Shown piece by piece: positions 46,743-56,395 of a stretch of 64,000 nucleotides of DNA; positions within the stretch are counted from its first letter, which is position 1, and the number at the start of each line of letters is the position of its first letter. The DNA lies in contig QUFC01000001.1 of assembly GCA_003478355.1 (NCBI GenBank), positions 62,001-126,000 on the forward strand. Reading direction: 5' to 3'. This DNA is from Lachnospiraceae bacterium AM48-27BH (lineage in GTDB: Bacteria > Bacillota > Clostridia > Lachnospirales > Lachnospiraceae). Made by a program: the position numbers and the translations under genes. The notes under the pieces were generated by a model. That model ran no database searches. It was not told where the DNA came from and was given only the letters and a program-made list of their open reading frames with translations.

Positions 46743-48239
46743 ATGAAGATCCAGACAGCATTAAAAGACCTTTCTTATCAGATAATATGGGGAGAGGCAG
46801 ACCAGGAAGTAAAGGAAGTGATCTACGATTCCAGAAAGGCAGAACCAGAAACTGTTTTTGTCTGCATGGTGGGAGCCCGGATTGATTCTCATGATTTTAT
46901 GCAGGAAGTGGCAGAAAAAGGCTGCCGCCTGTTTGTAGTGGAAAAGGAAATTCCAGAGGAGCAGTTACAAAAATTGCCAGAAGGAACTTCGGTTGTCCGT
47001 GTTGACAGCGCCAGAGAAGCTCTTGCCCATCTTTCCGCAGCCAGATTTGGTTTCCCGGCAGAGAAGATGACCTGCATTGGTGTGACAGGAACCAAAGGCA
47101 AAACTACTACGACCTATATGATCAAGGCAATTTTAGAGGCTGCTGGCAAAAAAGTAGGTCTGATCGGAACCGCAGGCGCAGTGATCGGAGATCGCACCTA
47201 TCCGACCATGAACACCACACCGGAATCTTATGAGCTTCAGCATTATTTTGCCCAGATGGTGGAAGAAGGCTGTGAGTACATGGTGATGGAGGTGTCCTCC
47301 CAGGGATTAAAGATGCACCGGGTAGATGGCATTAATTTTGATTATGGGATGTTTACCAATATTTCCAACGACCATATCGGCCCTAATGAACATGCGGATT
47401 TTGCGGAGTATTTATATTGGAAGTGTCAGCTTTTAAAGAAGTGCCGGGTTGCCATTGTAAACCGGGATGATGAACATTTTGAGGGAATCTGCCGTAATGC
47501 CGGACGGAAAGTGTTTACCTACAGCCTGGAACAAGACGCTGATTTTATGGCAAAGGATATCCATTATGTGGCGGAACCGGATTTTGTAGGACTGGATTTT
47601 GATGTGACCGGACAGTATGAGTTAAACGTAAAGGTCAACATTCCAGGCAGGTTTAATGTATATAATGCACTGGCAGCGGTGGCGGTATGTAGTTATTTTG
47701 ATCTTCCAAAAGATCGGATCTGTCATGCCTTAGAGCATCTGTATGTGAATGGCCGCATGGAGATTGTCCACACGTCCAAACGATGTACCGTGATCGTGGA
47801 TTATGCCCATAATGCAATCAGCATGGAAAGTCTGTTAAAAACATTAAGAGATTATCATCCAAAGAGACTGGTATGCGTCTTTGGATGTGGCGGAAACCGT
47901 TCTAAGGACCGGAGATATTCTATGGGTGAGATCGGCGGAAAACTTGCGGATTTAAGTATCCTGACTGCGGACAATTCCCGTTATGAGAAGGTGGAAGATA
48001 TCATTGCAGATATCCGTGGAAGTATTGAGAAGACCGGCGGTAAGTTTGTGGAGATCCCGGACCGGAGAGAGGCGATCCGTTACAGCATTGTCAATGCCCA
48101 GCCAGGGGATATGATCGCAGTAATCGGAAAAGGCCATGAGGATTACCAGGAGATCAACGGTGTCCGCTATCCGTTCCTGGATCGACAGGTGATTGAAGAA
48201 GTGGTGACAGAACTGGAAAAATCCCAGAAGGAGGTATAA
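46743..48239 (+). CDS. murE: UDP-N-acetylmuramoyl-tripeptide synthetase (MurE)
   Basis: Adds the third stem-peptide residue to the cell wall precursor. 498 residues: N-terminal Rossmann-like domain, central ATPase with GTKGKTTTTYM near residues 118-128, and a C-terminal ligase domain with HNAISMESLL and HEDYQ. The motif that selects the amino acid reads TADNSRYE, where meso-diaminopimelate enzymes normally have DNPR, so DAP is likely but the Pro-to-Ser change is odd. ATGGAGGTTGAAGG precedes the ATG. murF follows 5 bp later. Confidence 0.93.
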   Translation: MKIQTALKDLSYQIIWGEADQEVKEVIYDSRKAEPETVFVCMVGARIDSHDFMQEVAEKGCRLFVVEKEIPEEQLQKLPEGTSVVRVDSAREALAHLSAARFGFPAEKMTCIGVTGTKGKTTTTYMIKAILEAAGKKVGLIGTAGAVIGDRTYPTMNTTPESYELQHYFAQMVEEGCEYMVMEVSSQGLKMHRVDGINFDYGMFTNISNDHIGPNEHADFAEYLYWKCQLLKKCRVAIVNRDDEHFEGICRNAGRKVFTYSLEQDADFMAKDIHYVAEPDFVGLDFDVTGQYELNVKVNIPGRFNVYNALAAVAVCSYFDLPKDRICHALEHLYVNGRMEIVHTSKRCTVIVDYAHNAISMESLLKTLRDYHPKRLVCVFGCGGNRSKDRRYSMGEIGGKLADLSILTADNSRYEKVEDIIADIRGSIEKTGGKFVEIPDRREAIRYSIVNAQPGDMIAVIGKGHEDYQEINGVRYPFLDRQVIEEVVTELEKSQKEV

Positions 48240-48244
48240 CATCC

Positions 48245-49654
48245 ATGGAACAGATGTTCGTGAAGGATTTATTAGATGCAACGAAAGGAACCCTTCTTTG
48301 TGGAAAAGAAGATCTTCCGGTGGAACGGATCTGTATTAATTCTAAAGAAGCGCAGGTGGGTGATCTGTTTGTGCCGTTGATCGGAGAAAAGGTAGATGCT
48401 CATCGTTTCCTGAAGATGGCCCTGGAGGCAGGAGCCAATGTCTCTTTGACCAGTGAGCATGATGCGGAAGGTGCGAAAGAACTGCTTGGGGAATTGTGGG
48501 GTAGTGGAAAAGCCCTGATCCGTGTGGAGGATACGAAGAAGGCCCTTCAGCAGATCGGACGTTATTATCGGAACCGCTTATCTCTTCCACTGGTTGGTGT
48601 GACTGGAAGTGTGGGAAAGACTACCACCAGAGAGATGATCGCGGCGGCCTTAAGCGGCGGCTTCCGGGTATTTAAGACACCAGGCAACCATAACAGCCAG
48701 ATCGGTGTGCCGATCACCATGACAGAGATCAGCAGTCAGGACCAGATCGGTGTGATTGAATTGGGGATGAGTGAGCCTGGAGAACTGACCATCATTGCCC
48801 AGATCGCCCAGATCAATATGGCAGTGATCACAAACATCGGTATCACCCATATCGAGCAGCTTGGCTCCCAGGAGAATATTTATAAAGAGAAAATGACCAT
48901 CCAGGATGGTTTAAAAGAAGGCGGAATCCTGTTCTTAAACGGTGACGACCCGATGCTGAAGGTCTCCCATGCAAAATCAGGCTGTGAGACCATCTATTAT
49001 GGAACCGGTGAGAATTCCCAGTATCGTGCAGAAGAGATCTGTATGAAAAATGGGTATGCGTCCTTTCTTGCAAACTGTGATGGACGGAAGATACCGGTGA
49101 CTTTACAGGTGCCGGGAGCCCATCAGGTGTTAAATGCCATGGCGGCTCTGGCAGTGGCAGATAAAAATGGGGTTCCATTAGTGGCTGCTGCAGAAAAACT
49201 GGCTGAGTTTGGGGGCTTTAAAAATCGTCAGCAGATCTATGAGCTGGATGGAATCACGGTGGTTGATGATACTTATAATGCCAGCCCGGTCTCCATGTGT
49301 GCAGCCATTGACATTCTGGTTTCCAGAAAGGCAGAGAGAAAAATAGCAGTCCTGGCAGATATGAAGGAACTGGGGCCGGAGACCAGAAAATTCCATCATG
49401 AAGTGGGAGTTTATCTTGGCAAAGCACCGGTAGATGTACTGGTAACTTATGGAGATCTGGCTATGGAGATTGAAAATGGAGCAAAGAAGCAGAATCCGGC
49501 TTTAGTGGCTGTTCATTTCCAGGACAATGAGAAAGCTGCTATGGAACAGTGGATCCAGGCAGAGGAGAAAAAAGGGGACTGCATCCTGTTTAAGGGTTCC
49601 AACAGTATGAAGTTAGGAGAAGTGGCAGAACATGTATGCCAACGTCATCATTGA
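48245..49654 (+). CDS. murF: UDP-N-acetylmuramoyl-tripeptide--D-alanyl-D-alanine ligase
   Basis: A 469-residue Mur ligase that adds D-Ala-D-Ala to the UDP-MurNAc-tripeptide in the cytosol. It has the ATP loop GSVGKTTTREMI near residues 121-132, NHNSQIGVP, ELGMSEPGE, the hinge lysine region and VVDDTYNASPVSM. AGGAGGTATAACATCC overlaps the murE stop. The 3' end overlaps priA by 23 bp. Confidence 0.96.
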   Translation: MEQMFVKDLLDATKGTLLCGKEDLPVERICINSKEAQVGDLFVPLIGEKVDAHRFLKMALEAGANVSLTSEHDAEGAKELLGELWGSGKALIRVEDTKKALQQIGRYYRNRLSLPLVGVTGSVGKTTTREMIAAALSGGFRVFKTPGNHNSQIGVPITMTEISSQDQIGVIELGMSEPGELTIIAQIAQINMAVITNIGITHIEQLGSQENIYKEKMTIQDGLKEGGILFLNGDDPMLKVSHAKSGCETIYYGTGENSQYRAEEICMKNGYASFLANCDGRKIPVTLQVPGAHQVLNAMAALAVADKNGVPLVAAAEKLAEFGGFKNRQQIYELDGITVVDDTYNASPVSMCAAIDILVSRKAERKIAVLADMKELGPETRKFHHEVGVYLGKAPVDVLVTYGDLAMEIENGAKKQNPALVAVHFQDNEKAAMEQWIQAEEKKGDCILFKGSNSMKLGEVAEHVCQRHH

Positions 49655-51848
49655 TATTTCCCATGAAAAGCTGGACCGGACCTTCCAGTACCGGATTCCG
49701 GAACGGCTGCTTGCAGAGATCACTGCAGGTGTCCAGGTACTGATCCCATTTGGAAACAGTAAGGTGCCGCGCAAAGGTTATGTGATAGAAGTAAGGGAAA
49801 AAGCAGAGTTTGATCCGGAAAAGACAAAGGAAATTATAGATGTGGTACGGGGAAGCGTAAGTCTTGCATCTCAGCAGATCCGTCTGGCATGGTGGATGAA
49901 GGAACGATATGGCTCCACCATGAACCAGGCGTTAAAAACGGTCCTTCCGGTAAAACAGCAGGTGCGTCAGAAAGAAAAAAAGGTTTTAAAGTGCCTGCTT
50001 TCCAGAGAAGAACTGGAACTGGCAGTGGCGGAGGCAGCAAGAAAGCATTATAAAGCCAGAGAACGGCTTTTACGGGCATTTACCGAGATGGAAGAGATTC
50101 CATACGAGATGGTGACCGGGCAGATGAATCTGACTGCCGCATCCATGAAACCTCTGGTGGAGAAAGGAATCATTTCCGTGGAAGCCGAAACCATGTATCG
50201 GAATCCGGAAATAAGCGGAAGCGGATATAAAACCGCGGTTTCTTTAAACCCGGCCCAGACAGCAGTGGCAGAAGATTTTAAAAACCGTTATGACCAGGGG
50301 ATCCGGGAGACATCGTTGCTTTACGGGGTAACTGGAAGCGGTAAAACTGAGGTCTATATGGAAATGATCCGACACGTATTGGCAAAAGGCCGTCAGGTGA
50401 TCGTCCTGATCCCGGAAATCGCCCTGACTTACCAGACGGTCCTGCGATTTTACCGTCAGTTTGGACGCCAGGTGTCAGTGATCAATTCCCGTATGTCCGC
50501 TGGAGAACGGTATGATCAGTTTGAACGGGCGGAAAAGGGTGATGTGACGGTGATGATCGGACCAAGATCTGCATTATTTACCCCATTTCCAAAACTGGGA
50601 CTGATCGTGATCGATGAGGAGCATGAGAGTGCCTATAAAAGCGAACTGTCTCCCAGATATCATGCAAGGGAGACCGCCGAAGAACTAGCCAGGATGAATG
50701 GTGCATCGGTGGTCCTTGGTTCGGCAACTCCCTCATTAGAAGCGTATACCCGTGCAAAAACCGGACAATACCGGTTATACCGGCTGGCAGAGCGTGCCAA
50801 GAAGGACAGCCATATGGCGAAGGTATCTGTGGTGGATCTGAGAGAAGAGTTAAAGCGGGGCAATAAATCTATTTTCAGTGTGCAGCTTCGGGAGGCCATG
50901 GAGGAGCGGCTGAAAAATCATGAGCAGATCATGTTGTTTTTAAACCGCAGAGGATATTCTACCTTTGTGTCCTGCCGCTCCTGTGGGGAGGCCATCCGCT
51001 GCCCTCATTGTGATGTGACCTTGACACTTCACAGAAACCAGCATTTAAAATGCCATTACTGTGGTTATGAGATTCCGGTTCCACCTAGATGTCCATCTTG
51101 CGGTTCCCCCTATATTGCCGGATTCGGAACTGGAACCCAGAAGATCGAAACGATGGTGAAGCAGGTATTTCCAGAGGCAAGGGTACTGCGGATGGATCGG
51201 GATACTACTTCCCAAAAAGGAGGTCATGAAGAGATCCTGTCCGCATTTGCGGAGGGCGGGGCAGACATCTTAGTGGGAACCCAGATGATCGTCAAGGGAC
51301 ATGATTTTCCCAATGTGACCCTGGTTGGGATTCTGGCAGCAGATCTGTCCTTATATTCCTCCGATTTCCGGTGCGGTGAGAGGACATTCCAGCTTCTGAC
51401 CCAGGCAGCAGGGCGGGCTGGAAGAGGAGAAAAACCGGGAGAAGTGATCATCCAGACCTATAGCCCGGAACAATACAGTATTACGTGTGCAGCAGACCAG
51501 GATTATGATAGCTTTTATACCCAGGAGATGGCATACCGCCAGATCCTTCATTATCCGCCGGTTTTTCAGCTTCTGACTGTGATGATTGCAGCCAAAGAAG
51601 AACCAGTGCTGGACCAGGCAGCCAAAGAAATGAGGCAGTGGGTGAAAGAGATGGAAGAAGGAGCAGATGTGGAACTGATCGGTCCTACAGAGGCTACTGT
51701 ATACAAAGTTCATGATATATACAGAAAAATTTTATACTTGAAAAAGAAAAACTATGATATACTAATTAGAATAAAAGATCGGCTGGAGGAAAAAGTCCAG
51801 GAGCAGTCCTGGAATGGAAAGGTGATGATCCAGTTTGACTTTGCATAA
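49632..51848 (+). CDS. priA: Primosomal replication helicase PriA
   Basis: A 738-residue 3'-5' helicase that restarts stalled forks. The N-terminal fork-binding domain begins YANVIIDISHEKLDRTFQYRIP; the helicase core has GVTGSGKTEVY, the DEEH box (VIDEEHES), GSATPSLE and QAAGRAGRG; between the two lobes lie eight cysteines in four CxxC pairs (CRSCGEAIRCPHC... CHYCG... CPSCG) that bind two zinc ions. It overlaps murF by 23 bp, and def follows 25 bp after its stop. Confidence 0.97.
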   Translation: MYANVIIDISHEKLDRTFQYRIPERLLAEITAGVQVLIPFGNSKVPRKGYVIEVREKAEFDPEKTKEIIDVVRGSVSLASQQIRLAWWMKERYGSTMNQALKTVLPVKQQVRQKEKKVLKCLLSREELELAVAEAARKHYKARERLLRAFTEMEEIPYEMVTGQMNLTAASMKPLVEKGIISVEAETMYRNPEISGSGYKTAVSLNPAQTAVAEDFKNRYDQGIRETSLLYGVTGSGKTEVYMEMIRHVLAKGRQVIVLIPEIALTYQTVLRFYRQFGRQVSVINSRMSAGERYDQFERAEKGDVTVMIGPRSALFTPFPKLGLIVIDEEHESAYKSELSPRYHARETAEELARMNGASVVLGSATPSLEAYTRAKTGQYRLYRLAERAKKDSHMAKVSVVDLREELKRGNKSIFSVQLREAMEERLKNHEQIMLFLNRRGYSTFVSCRSCGEAIRCPHCDVTLTLHRNQHLKCHYCGYEIPVPPRCPSCGSPYIAGFGTGTQKIETMVKQVFPEARVLRMDRDTTSQKGGHEEILSAFAEGGADILVGTQMIVKGHDFPNVTLVGILAADLSLYSSDFRCGERTFQLLTQAAGRAGRGEKPGEVIIQTYSPEQYSITCAADQDYDSFYTQEMAYRQILHYPPVFQLLTVMIAAKEEPVLDQAAKEMRQWVKEMEEGADVELIGPTEATVYKVHDIYRKILYLKKKNYDILIRIKDRLEEKVQEQSWNGKVMIQFDFA

Positions 51849-51873
51849 ACCATAGAGAAGGGAAGTAGTAAAT

Positions 51874-52350
51874 ATGGCAGTCCGAACAATCAGAGTAATT
51901 GGTGATGAGATCTTATATAAGGAATGTAAACCGGTCAAAGAGATGACCCAGAGAGTAGAAGAGCTGATCGAGGATATGTTTGAGACCATGTATGAGAATA
52001 ACGGTGTGGGTCTGGCAGCTCCTCAGGTAGGAATTTTAAAGCAGATCGTGGTCATTGATGTGGATGATGGCAACCAGTATGTACTGATCAATCCGGAGAT
52101 CATCGAGGAAGAAGGAAGCCAGACCGGACAGGAGGGTTGCTTAAGTGTTCCTGGAAAGGCCGGAATCGTAACCAGACCTCAGAAAGTGAAAGTAAAAGCG
52201 CTGGATGAGAATATGGAAGAATTTGTGCTGGAAGGAGAGGATTTACTGGCCCGCGCCATCTGTCATGAATGTGCTCATCTTCATGGCCAGTTATATGTTT
52301 CCTTAGTAGAGGGTGAACTGATGGATACCACAGAGGAAGTAGAGGAGTAA
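51874..52350 (+). CDS. def: Peptide deformylase
   Basis: A 158-residue metalloenzyme removing the formyl group from nascent Met. Motif 1 is GVGLAAPQVG, motif 2 EGCLSVPG with the cysteine ligand, and motif 3 reads HECAHLHG, keeping H-E-x-x-H but with Ala where most enzymes have Asp (HExDH). It is probably active, since the metal ligands and catalytic Glu are present. GAAGGGAAG precedes the start; fmt follows after 2 bp. Confidence 0.95.
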   Translation: MAVRTIRVIGDEILYKECKPVKEMTQRVEELIEDMFETMYENNGVGLAAPQVGILKQIVVIDVDDGNQYVLINPEIIEEEGSQTGQEGCLSVPGKAGIVTRPQKVKVKALDENMEEFVLEGEDLLARAICHECAHLHGQLYVSLVEGELMDTTEEVEE

Positions 52351-52352
52351 GG

Positions 52353-53291
52353 ATGAAGATTGTATTTATGGGAACACCGGATTTTTCTGTTCCGGTGCTG
52401 GAGGCCCTGGTAAAAGCCGGACATCAGGTTGAGGCAGTGGTGACACAGCCGGATAAACCAAAGGGCCGCGGGAAAGCGGTTCTGATGACTCCGGTAAAAG
52501 AAAAAGCCATGGAGCTTGGAATTCCGGTCTATCAGCCAGTGAAGGTACGGGAACCGGAATTTATAGAAGTGTTAAAAGAATTAAAACCAGATGTAATGGT
52601 GGTTGTTGCCTTTGGACAGATTCTTCCAAAGGCAGTCCTGGATATTCCGCCTTACGGCTGTGTCAATGTCCATGCATCCCTGCTTCCGAAGTACCGTGGT
52701 GCGGCTCCGATCCAGTGGGTGGTGATCGATGGCGAGAAAGAAAGCGGTGTTACCACCATGATGATGGATGTGGGACTGGATACCGGCGATATGCTGGAGA
52801 AGGCGGTTGTCCCACTGGCGGCAGATGAGACTGGAGGAAGTCTCCATGACAAGTTAAGCGTTTTAGGTGCAAAATTGATCCTGTCTACTTTGGATAAGCT
52901 GGAAAAAGGTACGGCCGTCCGTACTCCGCAGACCGATGAGAACACCTGTTATGCGAAAATGCTGAAAAAGGATATGGGCGATATCGACTGGACCATGGAT
53001 GCGGCTGCCATTGAACGATTGATCCGTGGACTGAACCCATGGCCAAGCGCCTATACCAGATGGAATGGAAAAACATTAAAGATCTGGCGGGCAGAGGTTC
53101 TGGAAAAAGAATATGACGGCGTCTGCGGAGAGGTTGTCTATACAGATAAGACATCGATCCATGTAAAAACTGGTCATGGAACTCTTGTCTTAAAGGAATT
53201 ACAGCCGGAAGGCAAGAAACGAATGGAGGCAGATGCGTTCTTAAGAGGCTATCCAATGGAACTACACACGGTATTTGAAAGGAGTTGTTAA
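52353..53291 (+). CDS. fmt: Methionyl-tRNA formyltransferase
   Basis: A 312-residue enzyme that formylates initiator Met-tRNA using 10-formyltetrahydrofolate. The N-terminal hydrolase-like domain has FMGTPDFSVPVLEAL, and the signature HASLLPKYRGAAPIQW with the catalytic Asn-His-Asp set; an OB-fold domain follows from about residue 205. The neighbouring def gene encodes the enzyme that reverses this step after translation, the standard operon pair. Confidence 0.97.
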   Translation: MKIVFMGTPDFSVPVLEALVKAGHQVEAVVTQPDKPKGRGKAVLMTPVKEKAMELGIPVYQPVKVREPEFIEVLKELKPDVMVVVAFGQILPKAVLDIPPYGCVNVHASLLPKYRGAAPIQWVVIDGEKESGVTTMMMDVGLDTGDMLEKAVVPLAADETGGSLHDKLSVLGAKLILSTLDKLEKGTAVRTPQTDENTCYAKMLKKDMGDIDWTMDAAAIERLIRGLNPWPSAYTRWNGKTLKIWRAEVLEKEYDGVCGEVVYTDKTSIHVKTGHGTLVLKELQPEGKKRMEADAFLRGYPMELHTVFERSC

Positions 53292-53293
53292 GT

Positions 53294-54010
53294 ATGTACG
53301 GATATTATGGATATGGATTGTATGATCCGACCATGATTCTTGTGCTGATCGGCGCAGTTTTGTCCCTGTGGGCATCAGCGAAGGTGAAGAATACCTTTAA
53401 CCGTTATTCTTCTGTTCGCAGCATGACCGGGATGACCGGTGCAGAGGCAGCCCAGAGATTGTTAAATTCCCAGGGAATCTATGATGTGACGGTGCGTCCG
53501 GTCTCTGGTCAGCTGACAGATCACTATGATCCCAGGACCAAGACGGTGAATTTGTCAGATGGTGTGTATTCTTCTACATCAGTGGCAGCCATCGGTGTAG
53601 CAGCTCACGAGTGCGGACACGCCATCCAGGACAACGTAGGCTATGTACCTCTGCGGATGCGTGCGGCCTTTGTCCCGGTGGTGAATTTTGGAAGCCAGCT
53701 TTCCTGGCCCTTGATTCTGATCGGTCTTCTTATCGGCGGCGCAGGAAGCACCATTGTTAACATTGGCATCTGGATGTTTGTACTGGTGGTTTTATTCCAG
53801 TTAATTACTCTTCCGGTAGAGCTTAATGCATCTCACCGTGCTGTGAAACTTCTGGATTCCATTGGTATTTTACAGGGAAAGGAAGTAGGACAGACCAGAA
53901 AGGTATTAGGTGCAGCAGCCCTCACATATGTGGCGGCAGCAGCAGCTTCTGTTTTGCAGCTTCTGCGTCTGATCATGTTATTCGGAGGACGAAGAGATCG
54001 TGACAACTAA
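53294..54010 (+). CDS. Membrane zinc metallopeptidase (YugP/DUF2268-like, PF04298)
   Basis: A 238-residue membrane protein with the zinc motif HECGHA (AAHECGHAIQ, near residues 106-115) and three to four hydrophobic segments, the first at residues 13-25. It fits the neutral zinc metallopeptidase family PF04298. The ATG at 53294 follows AAAGGAGTTG. It lies inside the def-fmt-rsmB operon, a position seen in many Clostridia. The substrate is unknown. Confidence 0.87.
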   Translation: MYGYYGYGLYDPTMILVLIGAVLSLWASAKVKNTFNRYSSVRSMTGMTGAEAAQRLLNSQGIYDVTVRPVSGQLTDHYDPRTKTVNLSDGVYSSTSVAAIGVAAHECGHAIQDNVGYVPLRMRAAFVPVVNFGSQLSWPLILIGLLIGGAGSTIVNIGIWMFVLVVLFQLITLPVELNASHRAVKLLDSIGILQGKEVGQTRKVLGAAALTYVAAAAASVLQLLRLIMLFGGRRDRDN

Positions 54011-55346
54011 AGGAAACAACCAGAGTCAGGTAAATGCCAGGGAACTGGCCCTGGATATTCTTTATGAAATACTGGAAAAAGATGGTTACAGCCATCTGGT
54101 ATTAAATCAGGCGCTGAGTAAATACCAGTATCTGGGCAAACAGGACCGATCTCTGATCACCAGGATCACAGAAGGAACATTGGAGTATCTGATCCAGATA
54201 GATGCGGTGATCGACCAGTTTTCCAAGACCAAGGTACGAAAGCTAAAGCCATTGATCCGGACTTTGCTCCGGATGAGCGTTTACCAGATCCTTTACATGG
54301 ACCGGATCCCGGATTCTGCTGTCTGCAACGAGGCGGTAAAGCTGGCAGTGAAACGTCATTTCCAGGGGCTAAAAGGCTTTGTAAATGGAGTTTTGCGTAC
54401 TATTTCCAGGGAAAAAGATCATCTGGAGTTTTCTGATGAAGCAGTCCGTTTTAGTGTGCCGGCATGGCTTCTGGAGCTATGGAAGGAATCCTATGACGAG
54501 ACAACCAGACAGAAGATGTTTACTTACTTTCTGGAAGACCATCCGCTGACGGTACGGTGTAATATCCATCTGGCCTCCAAAGAAGAGATTTTTGCCAGCC
54601 TGAAAGATCAGCAGGTGAATGTAGAGGAATGCCCTTATGGAGATTCCATGCTATATTTGTCTGGCTATGATCATTTAGAGGCATTGGAGGCGTTCCAGAA
54701 TGGCTGGATCCAGGTGCAGGATCTAAGCTCCAGCCTGGTGGGTATGGCAGCAGCTCCAAAAGAGGGTTCCCAGGTGCTGGATGTGTGCGGAGCGCCGGGA
54801 GGAAAGAGCCTTCATATCGCAGATCTGTTAAAGGGAAGCGGACACGTAACGGTTCGTGATCTCAGCGATTATAAAGTCCAGATGATCGAGGACAATATCG
54901 ACCGTTCTGGATTTTCCAATATTTCCGCAGAGGTCTGGGATGCTCTGGAACTGGATGAAGAGCTGGTGGAAACCATGGATCTGGTGGTGGCAGATCTGCC
55001 TTGCTCCGGTCTTGGAATCCTGGGGAAGAAGCCGGATATCAAAAACAGGGTAAAACCAGAAGATCTGGATTCCCTGGCAGGGTTACAGAGAGAGATCCTG
55101 TCGGTGGTCTGGCAGTATGTAAAGCCAGGCGGAATGCTGGTATACAGCACCTGTACCATAGATAAGAAAGAAAATGAAGAAAATGTGGCCTGGTTCCAAG
55201 AGCATTTTCCATTTGAACCAGTGAACATAGAAGGAAGATTGGGAGAGAAGCTGAAAGCGGAGACCATGAAGCAGGGATATTTCCAGATTTTACCGGGGGT
55301 ATATCCATGCGATGGATTTTTCCTTTCAGTAATGAAAAGAAAGTAA
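54000..55346 (+). CDS. rsmB: 16S rRNA m5C967 methyltransferase RsmB
   Basis: 448 residues: an N-terminal NusB-like RNA-binding domain (about 10-140) and a C-terminal SAM methyltransferase. It has the SAM loop DVCGAPGGKSLH, the motif IV catalytic DLPCSGLG and motif VI STCTIDKKENEENV, giving the two cysteines used by m5C enzymes. The GTG start at 54000 follows CGGAGGACGAAG and overlaps the peptidase gene by 11 bp. The stop TAA shares its last A with the rlmN ATG. Confidence 0.94.
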   Translation: MTTKGNNQSQVNARELALDILYEILEKDGYSHLVLNQALSKYQYLGKQDRSLITRITEGTLEYLIQIDAVIDQFSKTKVRKLKPLIRTLLRMSVYQILYMDRIPDSAVCNEAVKLAVKRHFQGLKGFVNGVLRTISREKDHLEFSDEAVRFSVPAWLLELWKESYDETTRQKMFTYFLEDHPLTVRCNIHLASKEEIFASLKDQQVNVEECPYGDSMLYLSGYDHLEALEAFQNGWIQVQDLSSSLVGMAAAPKEGSQVLDVCGAPGGKSLHIADLLKGSGHVTVRDLSDYKVQMIEDNIDRSGFSNISAEVWDALELDEELVETMDLVVADLPCSGLGILGKKPDIKNRVKPEDLDSLAGLQREILSVVWQYVKPGGMLVYSTCTIDKKENEENVAWFQEHFPFEPVNIEGRLGEKLKAETMKQGYFQILPGVYPCDGFFLSVMKRK

Positions 55347-56392
55347 TGGAAAGAATCGATATCAAATCATTGAATCTGGAAGAATTGACAGCCCAGTTAA
55401 AAGAACTGGGGCTTCCGGCATTCCGGGCCAAGCAGATCTATCAGTGGGTCCATGAAAAACTGGTGGCTTCTTTTGATGATATGACTAATCTGTCAAAAGG
55501 ACTGCGGGATCAGTTGAAAGAACGGTATGAGCTGATCACCCTGCAGATCGTGGATGTGCGGATTTCCCAGATCGATGGAACTAGAAAATATCTGTTTGGG
55601 CTTCCGGACGGACATATTATTGAGAGTGTTCTGATGAAATATAAACACGGCAACTCGGTATGCATCTCCTCTCAGGTGGGATGCCGTATGGGGTGCCGTT
55701 TTTGTGCTTCTACATTGGATGGACTGGAGAGAAATCTGCGGCCATCAGAGATGTTAGACCAGATCTACCGGATCCAGACAGATCTTGGGGAGAGGGTCTC
55801 TAACGTGGTAGTTATGGGTTCTGGAGAGCCCATGGATAATTATGATAATCTGATCCGTTTTATCCATCTGCTGACGGATGAACACGGGCTGAATATCAGT
55901 CAGAGAAATATTACGGTATCTACCTGCGGTATTGTGCCGGGTATTTTAAAACTGGCAGAGGAGGATTTACAGATTACGCTGGCATTATCCCTTCATGCCC
56001 CTAACGATGAGGTGCGTAAGACTCTGATGCCGGTGGCCAATAAGTATAAGCTGGTGGATATCCTGGCAGCCTGTCATCAGTATTTTGTGAAAACTGGACG
56101 CCGTCTGACCTTTGAGTACAGTCTGGTAAGCGGTGTCAATGATAATCTGGATGAGGCCAGGGCGCTGGTGAACCTGATCAAAGACCAGCAGGCGCATGTC
56201 AATCTGATCCCGGTCAATCCAATTAAAGAACGCGATTATGTCCAGTCCAACCAGAAAGCGATCCAGGAGTTTAAGGGTTATCTGGAGAAGCATGGCATCA
56301 ATGTGACAGTGCGCCGGGAGATGGGACGTGACATCGGAGGTGCCTGCGGACAGCTGCGTAAGAGTTACATGGATCAGAAGAAGGAGGACTAG
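55346..56392 (+). CDS. rlmN: 23S rRNA/tRNA adenine C2-methyltransferase RlmN
   Basis: A 348-residue radical SAM enzyme that methylates A2503 of 23S rRNA and A37 of some tRNAs. The iron-sulfur cluster motif CRMGCRFC (C113, C117, C120) and the second catalytic cysteine region GACGQL near the C-terminus are present, plus MGSGEPMDNYDN. The ATG overlaps the rsmB stop by 1 bp. The PP2C gene begins 3 bp after the stop. Confidence 0.96.
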   Translation: MERIDIKSLNLEELTAQLKELGLPAFRAKQIYQWVHEKLVASFDDMTNLSKGLRDQLKERYELITLQIVDVRISQIDGTRKYLFGLPDGHIIESVLMKYKHGNSVCISSQVGCRMGCRFCASTLDGLERNLRPSEMLDQIYRIQTDLGERVSNVVVMGSGEPMDNYDNLIRFIHLLTDEHGLNISQRNITVSTCGIVPGILKLAEEDLQITLALSLHAPNDEVRKTLMPVANKYKLVDILAACHQYFVKTGRRLTFEYSLVSGVNDNLDEARALVNLIKDQQAHVNLIPVNPIKERDYVQSNQKAIQEFKGYLEKHGINVTVRREMGRDIGGACGQLRKSYMDQKKED

Positions 56393-56395
56393 CGG

